NCBI GenBank assembly: GCA_030549495.1
Contig: JAUIRK010000883.1
Coordinates: forward strand, 271,501 to 335,500
Source of the DNA: Nectonema munidae
Lineage: Eukaryota; Nematomorpha; Nectonematoida; Nectonematidae
Length of the DNA: 64,000 nucleotides
Reading direction: 5' to 3'
Below are positions 33,725-43,233 of this stretch, one piece after another. The stretch's first letter is position 1. The number at the start of each line of letters is the position of its first letter. The position numbers and the translations under genes are program-made. The notes beneath the pieces were generated by a model. That model made no database searches, was not told where the DNA came from, and saw only the letters and a program-made list of their open reading frames with translations.

Positions 33725-33862
33725 TTGGTTGATACTCATGCAGAGCAGAGACAGAATACCAAAGTGGAACTGATGAGGCTTCATAGCCGAAACCGCTCTT
33801 TCACACAGGGTGCGCTTAGTGATGATGATCCAAATACAAGAAAACTTACCATTTCTAGTTAA
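33725..33862 (+). CDS. Candidate terminal exon, unrecognised gene
   Basis: A strong acceptor (ttcttctcttctctag) is followed by 45 codons and a TAA: LVDTHAEQRQNTKVELMRLH, then SRNRSFTQGALSDDDPNTRK and LTISS. The segment is hydrophilic, perhaps helical, and does not resemble any transposase I know. I could not name the protein. Upstream exons would lie to the left; 33433-33559 is a candidate. Confidence 0.5.
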   Translation: MVDTHAEQRQNTKVELMRLHSRNRSFTQGALSDDDPNTRKLTISS

Positions 33863-34044
33863 AATATAGTGTTTACTTTAAATCTGTAGCTTTAAAATTT
33901 TAGATTTAGATAATTTCATAACATTTACAATACAATTTTAGTAAATTAAAAAAGTTTAAAAGGATATTTAAAATGATTATATAAGATTCAGCTAATCGTA
34001 TATAATATTTTAGTTGAGAGAGGAGCGTATAAAATGTCCGCCGT

Positions 34045-34200
34045 CATTGATTGGTTTTGAGATATCAAAGCACTTTCAGCAGTAAAGCTATATGCTCGCA
34101 TTATGCTTAAGATGGTTAATCCCATTTTTTTGGATTTTTTTTTTGGGTTGGGGGGCTTGGGGGGCCCCTCCCTTCCCTTTTAAGGGGGGACCCCAACCAC
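34045..34200 (+). repeat. SINE-like repeat, family 2
   Basis: It shares gctatatgctcgcattatgc and agatatcaaa.cactttcag with copies at 50721, 51541, 52536 and 53165. It ends in a G-rich ggggggcttggggggcccc that corresponds to the box B-like part of the 50.7-kb copy. Confidence 0.65.
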
Positions 34201-35287
34201 AGGTTTGCCGTCATTGATAGTGAAAAGTAAAGAAATCAAAATAGTCAAAAAATTACAGCTCATGTCAAAAATAATTTTTTTTTATAATAATACAATGTAC
34301 CAAATTTCAATTATATTGAATTTAGTGATGTTTCTTTTTTATGAAAATCAACAAAATCTGTTAAAAGTTATTTAAATTAGACAGCTTTCAAAATTAAAAT
34401 TTTTATCGATAAAATGTTTTTTACACATATATACATATTTTCAAGTACCCTATCTATAAATTAGGTATCTCAATTGGATCACGTTTTGACTACAAATTGA
34501 TTATCGATTGGTAGTCTCTACTTCATTACTTTTATACATTATGAAGTATGTAATTATGCTATTCAATATATGATGATCTTTACTCGGTATTTCTACTTTA
34601 TTAAGAAATTAATTTTCTGTTCATTTTTCAAATGAGAAGCCTATTCCACCCCCTAACAATTTTGGATTTTTTTTAAACTAGTGTATATTCGATGGTTGTA
34701 GTTAAAAATGCCCTCAGAAAAAATGCCCTAGGAAAAAATGCCTCCAGTAAAAATGCCCCCGGAATAAATGCCCCTAATTAAAAAGTAGGAAAAATTGTTA
34801 GGGGTGGAATAGGCTTTTCATTTGAAAAATGAAGTAGTCTACAAGGCACATTACAGGAATTGATGAAATAATATTTGATTCATAGAGAAAACAAATAACT
34901 GAAGGTTGGATAGTTTTATATGAGTGAATGTAGTCTAAAGGCAAAGAGTCTACTAGACAGTATACACCCTGTGTTGTTTATATGAAAAAATGTGATTGAT
35001 TCAGGGGCAAGGGTATAAAATGAAGTTTTAATTGTGCAAACAAAAAATTAAGATCGCATTATTTCATTTTACTCAGCATCATTCAAAAATAGTTTAAAAC
35101 TAAATTGATACAAGCTACAAAACGTAAAATAACTTTTAACATTTTGCAATGATTTGCCTTTTATAATAACTTTTAAGGAAAAAAGTCTATCAGAAAAATT
35201 TATAGAGCTCCAACAAAAACAAAAAAATTTTAGAGCATAACCTAAGTTTTTTGAAAACTAATTTGACGTATCCCCTACAGCATACTC

Positions 35288-35437
35288 TATGGGTGGCATG
35301 GCAGGTTGGTTGAGATGATGGACTCAGCACGGAAGCCTCTGGATTCGATTCTTCATCCATACGAATTTGTTCATAGTTTGACATAAGCGGTACATCAGTG
35401 TCTTGTCAATGAAAATACACCCGCTGCACCTTACCTT
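35288..35437 (+). repeat. tRNA-derived SINE, family 1
   Basis: A tRNA-like head has a box A-like gttggttgagatgatgg and a box B-like ggattcgattc. A family-specific tail with catagtttgacataagcgg and gatgaaaataca-type words follows (compare gatgaaaacac in the other copies). Its homologue in the inverted hAT copy is at 44619-44766, so it entered before that element duplicated. Confidence 0.75.
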
Positions 35438-35670
35438 TTACTCAAAATTGAAAAAATTTCTACATAATTAACATAAGAGAGAAAGGAAAAAAATAAACTA
35501 ATAAAGCAATTTTCACTATTTTAAAATGGAAGCGTCTGTTCTCAGAATAATTTCAAAATAATAGGAGGCATAAAGAATCAGAGTTTATTTGATATTTTCA
35601 AGTTTTTATAAGCAGCAAAAGCCAACGTTTAAGTAGCCAACTATTATAATTAAAAAATTATTTAAATAAC

Positions 35671-35989
35671 GGTCTACAGAAATTTCGCCCCATAGACAAT
35701 TTGCCCCCTTACAAATTGTCTCATAGGCTATTAGTTTCATCCATCTTTGCTTATTATGTGTAAAATTATTAAAAAAATGTTATATTCTTGTTTATTTTAT
35801 CTCTATTAAATTATTTCAAATTATTCATTTTATCTCTTAATTTTTTAGAATTGTCCATGAGACAAAATGTCTTATGAAAATAACGGGGCGAATTGTCCAT
35901 GAAACAAAATGTCTTATGAAAATAATGGGGCGAATTGTCCATGGGACGAACTGTCTTATGAAAATAATGGGGCGAAATGTCCGAGGACC
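35671..35989. mobile_element. Short TIR element with internal 42-bp minisatellite
   Basis: Ends read GGTCTACAGAAATTTCGCCCC on the left and, reversed, GGTCCTCGGACATTTCGCCCC on the right, an imperfect 21-bp inverted repeat. About three copies of a 42-bp unit lie inside (35848-35973), containing gaattgtccatgagac and aaaatgtcttatgaaaataa. The inverted hAT homologue near 44.3 kb lacks this segment, which supports a separate insertion. Confidence 0.7.
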
Positions 35990-36770
35990 AAACTAACATA
36001 AATCAAAGTATACGAGAAAAAAAAAACATTGCGTTTTTTTTTAAATATTTAAGTTTTCAAATGTTACAAAATGTAGCAAAAGTAGTGATAAAGATTGTGA
36101 CTTTTGTTGAAAAAAATTCTTAGCGCGAGTTTAACAATATTCATTGATATAAAATCGTAACGATTGAAAACTATTTTAATTTAACTCTAAATGCAAATTA
36201 GACAGAAGCAGTGGTGTAGCCAAAAAAAAGTTGATAGATGGGGCACAATTTAAAAACAAAAAGCTTGCGCAACATTATTTATACTTTCTTGACCCTTTCA
36301 TTTGAGAAATTTTCAAAAACTGATATCGCATAAGATGCATGAGGGCACCGCGGTACATAGGAGTGTGGGCACGGCCTCTCACGCCCCAGCCTCACTGTGA
36401 CAGAAGAGAAAATCTAGTGGATCATCAACATCTGTTTGCTCAAAAATACTATAAAGAGGAGACACTGATAAACATTGCTTACTTATTGTGCATATTGAAG
36501 CTATTATTATTATATAGCTCTCACGCATCGTCTGTAAAATATGTTCGATAGGAATTTCAGAGCAGCTTGGCATGATGTTTGATTGATTCGAAAGTTCCAA
36601 AAATAATCAGAATAGTGATTTTCACTATCTTTACTCCAATATACAAAATCGAATTTCAAAAAATTCAAAATTATTGGGGGTGGAGGGGAGTTTTGTTTTA
36701 ATGAAATTTCCATTATTGTTTTAATTTTCCATTAAAATATTTTTACAGGTAAAATCTAAAGATTTTAGGC

Positions 36771-36895
36771 AACTTTTATGTGTGATATGTCAAGAACATG
36801 TTATAATTCCTAAAAGAAAATATGTTTTTGAAAATAATTTTGGTGCTGAATGTGAGATAGATGATAAAGGCGTATACAAAGGCTTAACGTTATGA
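36771..36895 (+). CDS. Candidate terminal exon, unrecognised gene
   Basis: After an acceptor-like aagattttag comes a 40-codon frame ending in TGA: NFYVICQEHVIIPKRKYVFE, then NNFGAECEIDDKGVYKGLTL. It is coding-like and matches no transposon I recognise. An earlier AG at 36750 would put a stop in this frame. Whether it joins the 33.7-kb exon is unknown. Confidence 0.4.
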
Positions 36896-37139
36896 AAAAG
36901 ATTTTTTACTTCTTAGAACATATAGTGATGGTAATTGAATTTTTCAATTCGATTTCACTAAATCTTTTTAAAGCATGACTATATTCTAAAGAATTGAGAC
37001 TATTAACGTGCATTCAAATGTGTAAAAGCAGACCTCTACGAAAAAGACAATTCCTTCCCATTCAAACTTAGCTTCTAGTTTTGTACAATCAATCGGGTTT
37101 TCGTTGTGCGAAGTTGTATGGTTGGTTGGAAATTTTTAA

Positions 37140-37285
37140 TTGACATGAAAGTGTCATTCAACTACATTGAAAATGGTGTGATTCAAAAGATGCAGCTGGC
37201 GATTTTAGCAAAAGTCACGAAATTTGAACTGATATGATTCAGCCAATTTTGTAGAATAGCTTTTTTAATTGAAGGGGTGTTATAC
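37140..37285. repeat. Dispersed repeat, second copy of 3325-3437
   Basis: Wording and order match 3330-3440, including aaaagatgcagctggcgatt and agccaattttgta. This copy ends at gggtgttatacaccc. Confidence 0.6.
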
Positions 37286-37738
37286 ACCCTCTCGTCTAGC
37301 ACTAATAGGAGGGTCAATCTTAAATTTTCAGTAGTCGTAGTGAAGATACCAAATATTGGCAGTGAATTTTAAAGGTTTTCTTAAAATTATGACTTATCTA
37401 TTGAACAAGATTGAGTCTTAGACTAAAAACCCATACTATTTAACAAAAACACCACAACAAAATTTTGGGCAAATAATTCAATAGATACTATAATGATAAA
37501 ACTCAAAAATAACGAAGTTTTTTTAGCCAAAACTGAAGGCAAAACTGCTCCTGTGACAAAAATATCTACTTGGCTAAAATAAATAACTCACTTAGTTGAA
37601 AAACTCTCATTTTTCTATTCTCCAAATTTACAAACTATGGACTTAAATGAACCAAGAAAGTAGCTACTAAATAAAAAATTTCTGAATTTGGAAAGAAAAA
37701 CGTACATTTTTTAATTGTAGTTAGTCAAACAAAATAAA
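37286..37738. other. AT-rich gap downstream of TIPIN
   Basis: No gene or element was recognised. Confidence 0.4.
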
Positions 37739-37744
37739 TTTATT
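37739..37744 (-). promoter_or_regulatory. Poly(A) signal AATAAA for TIPIN
   Basis: AATAAA on the minus strand, 57 nt past the TIPIN stop. Confidence 0.55.
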
Positions 37745-37801
37745 AACACAAATATAGACGCTAAGATATGCTAGATTTATACTGCATGTTAAGCAAATTT
37801 T

Positions 37802-38713
37802 TTATGATTGAGAACTCATTTTTAGTGACAATTCCATTTTTTCTTTTCTTCTTTTGAGTGCTTCTTCTCGATTCCGTTCAATCAACTCTAATTGTTCACG
37901 ATTTAAGGACGTGTTTTTCTTTAATAATTCTTTCGGTCCATCATGAGGGATGAGACTGTCTCTTCTACTTTGATTCAATCCTTCATCACTATCGCTGTTG
38001 TTTTTTGAAACAAGTGTAAAATCTTGCGATTTATTCTCATCTTTATCAAAAAAATTCAAATTTTCTTCTGTCGAGAAAATTTTGGCATCATTCATAACTT
38101 CCTCTTCATCCTGAAAAACACTCGTAACACAGTTGTAATCATCTTCCATTTCTGAGAAAATCTCAGCAGGATATTCATGATTATTAGAAGTTGTTAGGAT
38201 TTTATGGATGCATGCTCTTACTTGCTTCTTACACGCAACACTAGCAATTTTGTCGATCATATCATCAAAAGTTAACTTTGGAAAGAGATTGTGTGCCCAA
38301 AACTCAAACGTCTTCAATAATCTATCCAAATTTTCTTCTTCAAAGCCATCCCTCAACAACGAGAAATCTTTAAAAGCTTTCGGAAGCTGGGGAATTCCAT
38401 GATTTTCTGAACAAAGTTTGTCGGCATCCAACTTCAGACGAGGCTTATATACCTTCATCTTAGGCTTCTTCCCACTCTCTTCCCTATTTTCAAGAGTGAG
38501 AGGCAAAAATCCTTCATTATCCTCTTGCCCTTCTGGAACGTCATCTTCTTCATTGACATCCGGGAAAAGATTCTTGTAGCCGATATCATCTACTTCTCCA
38601 CTGTTTCCTAGCGTTTCGTAAGTATCAGAGTTTATTGAGCCATTTATATCATGATCATCTTCCTCAACTGTATCATCTCCGCCATATCTAGGAATTTTTT
38701 CTCCTCTTTTCAT
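37802..38713 (-). CDS. TIPIN: TIMELESS-interacting protein (TIPIN/Swi3/Csm3)
   Basis: TIPIN pairs with TIMELESS in the replication fork protection complex in the nucleus, supporting fork pausing, checkpoint signalling and cohesion. The 303-residue protein (human about 301) has an acidic N terminus and a Swi3 domain at about 88-172: KVYKPRLKLDADKLCSENHG, LPKAFKDF, LDRLLKTFEFWAHNLFPKLT and VACKKQVRACIHKI. A Ser/Asp-rich stretch and a basic helix (RNREEALKRRKEKME) close it. I start at the ATG at 38713; the open frame extends upstream only to a TTG and no other ATG. There are no introns. It begins 130 bp after the AP3B stop on the same strand, and an acceptor-like ttatcttttgattag ends 38 nt before the ATG. 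Confidence 0.93.
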   Translation of the reverse strand: MKRGEKIPRYGGDDTVEEDDHDINGSINSDTYETLGNSGEVDDIGYKNLFPDVNEEDDVPEGQEDNEGFLPLTLENREESGKKPKMKVYKPRLKLDADKLCSENHGIPQLPKAFKDFSLLRDGFEEENLDRLLKTFEFWAHNLFPKLTFDDMIDKIASVACKKQVRACIHKILTTSNNHEYPAEIFSEMEDDYNCVTSVFQDEEEVMNDAKIFSTEENLNFFDKDENKSQDFTLVSKNNSDSDEGLNQSRRDSLIPHDGPKELLKKNTSLNREQLELIERNREEALKRRKEKMELSLKMSSQS

Positions 38714-38750
38714 CAAAATTTGTGAGAAAATAATTTTATGAAGAATCAAT

Positions 38751-38752
38751 CT
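38751..38752 (-). promoter_or_regulatory. Acceptor-like AG upstream of TIPIN
   Basis: The minus strand reads ttatcttttgattag here, between the AP3B poly(A) signal and the TIPIN ATG. It could be a trans-splice or cis-splice acceptor. Inferred from sequence only. Confidence 0.35.
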
Positions 38753-38769
38753 AATCAAAAGATAATAGC

Positions 38770-38775
38770 TTTATT
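38770..38775 (-). promoter_or_regulatory. Poly(A) signal AATAAA for AP3B
   Basis: AATAAA on the minus strand, about 70 nt after the AP3B stop and about 57 nt before the TIPIN ATG. Confidence 0.6.
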
Positions 38776-38843
38776 AAGAATGAAATAAATAGAGTTGTAT
38801 GTATCAGTGTGTACGAAAAAGTTAAATAGGAATTTATTTGATT

Positions 38844-41800
38844 TTATAACGACAAGGAACGCAAAGAAGAGATGACTTCTTGGATAAGCACCGAAGATAC
38901 GATCATTTTTTCACAGTTTATTACAATCTTAAAGGAGTCAAGAGAAGAAAATTGAGGAAACAGCGCAAAAAAAATTAAAATATTCTGTGATTTGGAGCAT
39001 GCGCTAAATTTAATGCTCTTTACTTCCGGCAAAAATAGTTTTTCTTCGGCGCCAATCAAAATGGGATAGGCATTGATGTTTGTTAAAATCGCGCTTAAAA
39101 CATCGGATACAGTTACACAAGATAAATCTTTTCCAACAACAATAATTTCGCTTGTCTCATTTAGGCCTTTCAATTTTTCAACAAAAGTATCAAACTCAGC
39201 ACAATTTATCTTGACAGGCTGCACTTGTTCACCGATTGGAGCAGAAATATTGAAGGAAACAACATTTAGATTTGACTTTATGCTGAGTGGAATTGATTGA
39301 CAGCTGTCACTAAAATCAATTCCCAAATTTCTGCAGACAACCAAATTTGGTTTAAGACTTTCGTAAATCGGCTGAATCGGGTATACTTTAGATTTTATAT
39401 TTTCTCCACATACAATTTTCAAGTCTTTTACAGTGTTAAATTCATCGTAGCAGTCCATAAAAGAAGCTTTAAAAGCCATTTCAATATCGACCATATTAGG
39501 TGAAAATATATTATCTTTACGAGTAAACCTATACAAAACTTCATAAAATACACCTTTCAACCTGTCAATCAAGGGTGAATGATGCGTGGATACATAGTAA
39601 GGTTTAGCGAAAACAAGTTTTGTATTTTGAGACACGGACCTATTATTATAATTGTGTCCAAGAACTGATAATGACGAATCTTGAAGAGGAAATGGCAATA
39701 AAGGCGTCAAAGAAGGAGTTAAAGCAGACGAGTTACTTTCATTCAATGTGCACTCTAGAAAAGAATCCTCTAACTCCAACAGCAAATCCAAATTTGTTTG
39801 CTGATTACTCTCAACTTTTTTCATTTCCACTTTTTCTTCCTTTATTGGATTTTCAATGTTAACAATATTTTTGGTGTTTCCTCCATTATCACAGCTGTCA
39901 ATAGCATCTTCGTTGTTAGAATCAATATCGGTATCGAAATAATTAGCGTCGTCAGTATCCAATACGTCACCAAAACCATCACTATCTTCATCATTACTCT
40001 CTGTGTGATCATCATCATGGGAATCATCTTCATCATATTCAAGAATTTGCCTTTGAATATCAATTCTACTTGCCAATTTGTCTAATTGATTAGATTTAAC
40101 TTCCTTTGAATGTTTGGCGCGTTTAGAATCAACGTCAATTTCAGTGTACTCGTCTTTATTAAGAGATTGCAAGGATTCATTCTCCATTGAAAGACAGGCT
40201 GATTCGAGGACAGAGTTCTTGATGACATTTCCGTCAGAAGATTTATTTTCTGCAGTAGCAACTTGCCTTAAATCACAGCCCAAATTCTCTTCAGGATTTT
40301 TTGGTAGAGCAGCATATCCATTCACACCATATCCAATAAAATGAGAAAGTGTGCCTACCAAGAAATTGTTATTGATGGAAGATTCAAAGAAATTGGAAAC
40401 TGGAGCGGGCTTTTGCGTCAAAAGAAATCCCTTAGCATTGGCAAAAAAATCCAAAACGCCTTGAGAATCAGCTGAAGGGTTTAGGGAATGTGGAGTGATT
40501 AAATTGCATAGAAATCTAGCGCGGTCCCTAACATCACAGTCCGAATCATATTTGGCAAGGTTGAATGCATGCGTGTACATCAATTTTATGACAGAAATCT
40601 GGGGGTTATCGGAAGACGTTTTAATCAAGAGCTTTGCCGAAAGCGTTATTATTTGCAATTTGACCAATGACTCCTCTTGTGTGAACGACTTCAATAGAAC
40701 ACGCAGTGTATCTGGTACAATGGTGGGAATGGAAGAACAGTACTCTCCAAGAAGCCAAATGATAGATGAACGAGCGAAAGTGCTGCTGTCAGGGAGTTTA
40801 GGCAAAATCTGCGCCATCTTTTTGAGAATGCGCGAACTCTTGATATCCGGAATCTGGAAGAGTTGTTTAATCACAACGATGGACTCGCTAACAACTTTCG
40901 TGTTTTCGCTGTTCATCAGAGTGACGAGGATGGAAACGCAGGTATCACGAACACTGTCAATCTTGGGGGCTATTAAGCCGATCGCTTGAACCACACTCGA
41001 CAAAAACTCCTCGTCTTTATTGAAAGATGAGATATAAACGTAGAAGAACTCGCGAAGTACTGTGGTAGCGTTGACCGAATCAACGAGAGAGGTGATTATT
41101 CGAAGTTTGAGAATACGAACACTGAGTGAATCCGAAGATAACACAAAAAAGGATTTTAAATGGCGATTAAACAAACTTGGATGTGCCAAGCACAATTGAA
41201 GGATTGTGTGCAGAATCAATGTTCGAATTTCAGCAGACTTATTCAAGCAAATGAGAAGTGGATTCACAATGATGCTTATATCGTTTGGAGGAGCAAGAGA
41301 CAGGTAAAGCTGAGTGACTGCAATGATTACGGCTGAATTCATACTGAATAAAAGAGCTTTGGCGCTATCAAGAAGTAGACGATGATCTGTGTCCAATCTC
41401 GGCGGAGAAAAAACACTGGAGTGCTCAACATCAACAGAAACGCCATCTTCAACACAAGCACTGATCGCATTCCTGGGCTTACGGGTGCTGATACTGCTGA
41501 CATTGACGAACTGAGATTTCGCGTAGCGCGTAAGCATTCCCAATAGAATAACTTGCCCCCACTCATCAACATCTGTCAAGATGGAGCACAGATGGCGAAA
41601 ATTTTTGTGAATCAAGTCTACGCGGTCTGGACACACGTGTTGGTAAGCAAGCATGGCACTGCCCAGCACCAAACTCGAGCGATCCGAAAGCAACTTCTCA
41701 ATCACAAGCACCAACTCATCCTTCATTTCACTTTCTAGAGCGTGGAGTTTGAGGGTGGCCAGAGCAGCGACCCTGCGAACAAAGGGAGACAGATCTGCCG

Positions 41801-42236
41801 AAGCTTCTTTAATTGCAATCACCAGGATGGGAATTATGATTGGGACGCGAATGCTCGAAAGAATGCGCAAGGCACTGGCTCTAATCAGCTGATTCGAATC
41901 CTTTAGGCCTTTTTGGAAAGTGCTGATGGAGAGCAGAGCCAAGTCCTGCTTTTCCTCCGCATATCTCACCAAATACACGTACACCAGTTTCTTAACTTCG
42001 AAGTTAGAGCAGACAACGCTTTTCACGACCGAAGCAAAGAGCATGGACACATTTTTGCCTTTAGCCATCAAGGACACGATGCGTTTCATCGCTTCCAGTT
42101 TGTGGCCGTCCTTCGTACTCTCCAATAGCATTCGCAAGTCTTCGTACTTTTTGACGTTATGAGAGGTATTCATCAGTCGATCGCTCGTCAAATCCAGGCT
42201 CAAGTCCTGACTCCCAAGACACATGGAGGCTGACAT
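38844..42236 (-). CDS. AP3B: AP-3 adaptor complex subunit beta
   Basis: A large chain of the heterotetrameric AP-3 coat, which sorts cargo from Golgi and endosomes to lysosomes and related organelles. The 1130-residue protein is the length of animal AP3B1/AP3B2. The adaptin N-terminal solenoid covers about 30-580, with near-family blocks such as LEAMKRIVSLMAKGKN, KKLVYVYLVRYAEEKQDLAL, NQLIRASALRILSSIRVPII and AIKEASADLSPFVRR. An acidic hinge lies at about 733-790 (DEDDSHDDDHTESNDEDSDG). The rest is the C-terminal appendage. The gene is a single 3.39-kb frame without introns, unlike HIBCH nearby. The start at 42236 is 12 nt after an acceptor-like gatatcattcacag. AP3B1 and AP3B2 cannot be told apart here. 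Confidence 0.95.
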   Translation of the reverse strand: MSASMCLGSQDLSLDLTSDRLMNTSHNVKKYEDLRMLLESTKDGHKLEAMKRIVSLMAKGKNVSMLFASVVKSVVCSNFEVKKLVYVYLVRYAEEKQDLALLSISTFQKGLKDSNQLIRASALRILSSIRVPIIIPILVIAIKEASADLSPFVRRVAALATLKLHALESEMKDELVLVIEKLLSDRSSLVLGSAMLAYQHVCPDRVDLIHKNFRHLCSILTDVDEWGQVILLGMLTRYAKSQFVNVSSISTRKPRNAISACVEDGVSVDVEHSSVFSPPRLDTDHRLLLDSAKALLFSMNSAVIIAVTQLYLSLAPPNDISIIVNPLLICLNKSAEIRTLILHTILQLCLAHPSLFNRHLKSFFVLSSDSLSVRILKLRIITSLVDSVNATTVLREFFYVYISSFNKDEEFLSSVVQAIGLIAPKIDSVRDTCVSILVTLMNSENTKVVSESIVVIKQLFQIPDIKSSRILKKMAQILPKLPDSSTFARSSIIWLLGEYCSSIPTIVPDTLRVLLKSFTQEESLVKLQIITLSAKLLIKTSSDNPQISVIKLMYTHAFNLAKYDSDCDVRDRARFLCNLITPHSLNPSADSQGVLDFFANAKGFLLTQKPAPVSNFFESSINNNFLVGTLSHFIGYGVNGYAALPKNPEENLGCDLRQVATAENKSSDGNVIKNSVLESACLSMENESLQSLNKDEYTEIDVDSKRAKHSKEVKSNQLDKLASRIDIQRQILEYDEDDSHDDDHTESNDEDSDGFGDVLDTDDANYFDTDIDSNNEDAIDSCDNGGNTKNIVNIENPIKEEKVEMKKVESNQQTNLDLLLELEDSFLECTLNESNSSALTPSLTPLLPFPLQDSSLSVLGHNYNNRSVSQNTKLVFAKPYYVSTHHSPLIDRLKGVFYEVLYRFTRKDNIFSPNMVDIEMAFKASFMDCYDEFNTVKDLKIVCGENIKSKVYPIQPIYESLKPNLVVCRNLGIDFSDSCQSIPLSIKSNLNVVSFNISAPIGEQVQPVKINCAEFDTFVEKLKGLNETSEIIVVGKDLSCVTVSDVLSAILTNINAYPILIGAEEKLFLPEVKSIKFSACSKSQNILIFFALFPQFSSLDSFKIVINCEKMIVSSVLIQEVISSLRSLSL

Positions 42237-42704
42237 CCTATCTATCCTCTGTGAATGATATCAGCTAAAAATAGGAATGCCATATAAGTTAAAGAAAATA
42301 TAGGTCGTCTATCATACCAGGTATAAACTGTCATATGTTATGACCGAGTTTCAATGAAAGGATTTAATTTAAAAATACCACAAGAGAGGGGTATGGGTGG
42401 GTGGGTTTTGCAAAATTTCACGTAAACTCATCATAGAATTCTACTGCACACGTTATTTAACAGCACATCACACAATATGCTGCTTACGAGTATATTTGAG
42501 ATTTACTTAGTAAGTTGTAGGAAGAGAACGGATAAAGTTAAAAAAAAATTTTAAACCTGAAAATTCATAATTTGAGTGAATAGTGAATTTAACTAAAACC
42601 GGAAAAAATTGAATTAAAATTTTTTCATACCTTATCCCAAATACGCAGAATAGAATTAAATATTAGGGGGAAAATGTTTTGAAAAAATTATTGGGTCATG
42701 GTAA
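42237..42704. other. AP3B 5' flank
   Basis: On the minus strand, acceptor-like tracts attcctatttttag and gatatcattcacag lie just before the ATG. No clear promoter element was seen. Confidence 0.4.
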
Positions 42705-42845
42705 TGGTACCGTAGAGTGTTTTCATCGAAAAGGCGCAATTACGCCGCTTGTATCGAACTATGAAGAAAGCAAGCTTGATGTAGGATCGAACCCAAGACC
42801 TTGAGTTATCGAATCCGGCATCTAACCAACCATACTCATGCCCCA
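42705..42845 (-). repeat. tRNA-derived SINE, family 1
   Basis: Read on the minus strand it starts ggggcatgagtatggttggt with box A-like ggttggttagatgccgg. Box B-like gggttcgatcc follows, then catagttcgatacaagcgg and gatgaaaacac. It is the best-preserved head of the family in this window. Confidence 0.85.
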
Positions 42846-43233
42846 CATGATGATGATCAACCTTGAATAACGATATAAAATGAGGAAAATCATACCAAAA
42901 AATTCAAAAATATCAAAGAAGGTGCGTGTTATAGGCGTATACACAAAGTAAGAGTTGAGGGGATTGGTTCAAAGAATATTAAAAAAATAGGCGAGCACGA
43001 ATAGGTTCGAAGGATACTTACTACAAATAAAATCAGAAGAGTAGATTTTAGACTGAATTATAAATACATATTCGTTGAAGTTTTAAATTTTATTTTTAAC
43101 AAAAAACATCAGATTAAATTTCGGGTAAAATTTTGACAAACCATAAATCTAAAACTTATAAGTCACTACATTTTCCAAAAACTCTTTAAAAAAGACGATA
43201 TTGAATATCTAAAACTTAGAATTGGTTTTTAAC
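42846..43233. other. AT-rich gap
   Basis: No gene or element was recognised. Confidence 0.4.

Larger units (their letters stand above)
34787..36700 (-). mobile_element. hAT-type non-autonomous element, diverged inverted copy
   Basis: Much of 34787-36700 is the reverse complement of 43300-45250. Examples are tctaatttgcatttagagtt, tagtagattctttgcc and ggaatttcagagcagctt. The terminal CAGGGGCG seen at 43234 was not found here, so the ends are lost or diverged. A short direct duplicate of the terminal region at 34621-34680 makes a local palindrome. The copy contains a SINE and a 0.3-kb TIR element. Confidence 0.72.

Noticed and set aside
35811-35999. 62-codon frame with a 14-residue repeat on the minus strand
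   Set aside because: The 42-bp minisatellite happens to be a multiple of three; there is no sign of a gene.
36751-36895. Candidate exon starting after ttacag at 36750
   Set aside because: In the coding frame this start meets a TAA at once; the AG at 36769-36770 fits instead.
38713-38758. Upstream start for TIPIN at 38758
   Set aside because: That codon is TTG; the first ATG in frame is at 38713 and gives the usual protein length.
39798-42162. Several 60-160 codon plus-strand frames across AP3B
   Set aside because: Antisense shadows of the conserved AP3B coding sequence; none has independent family resemblance.
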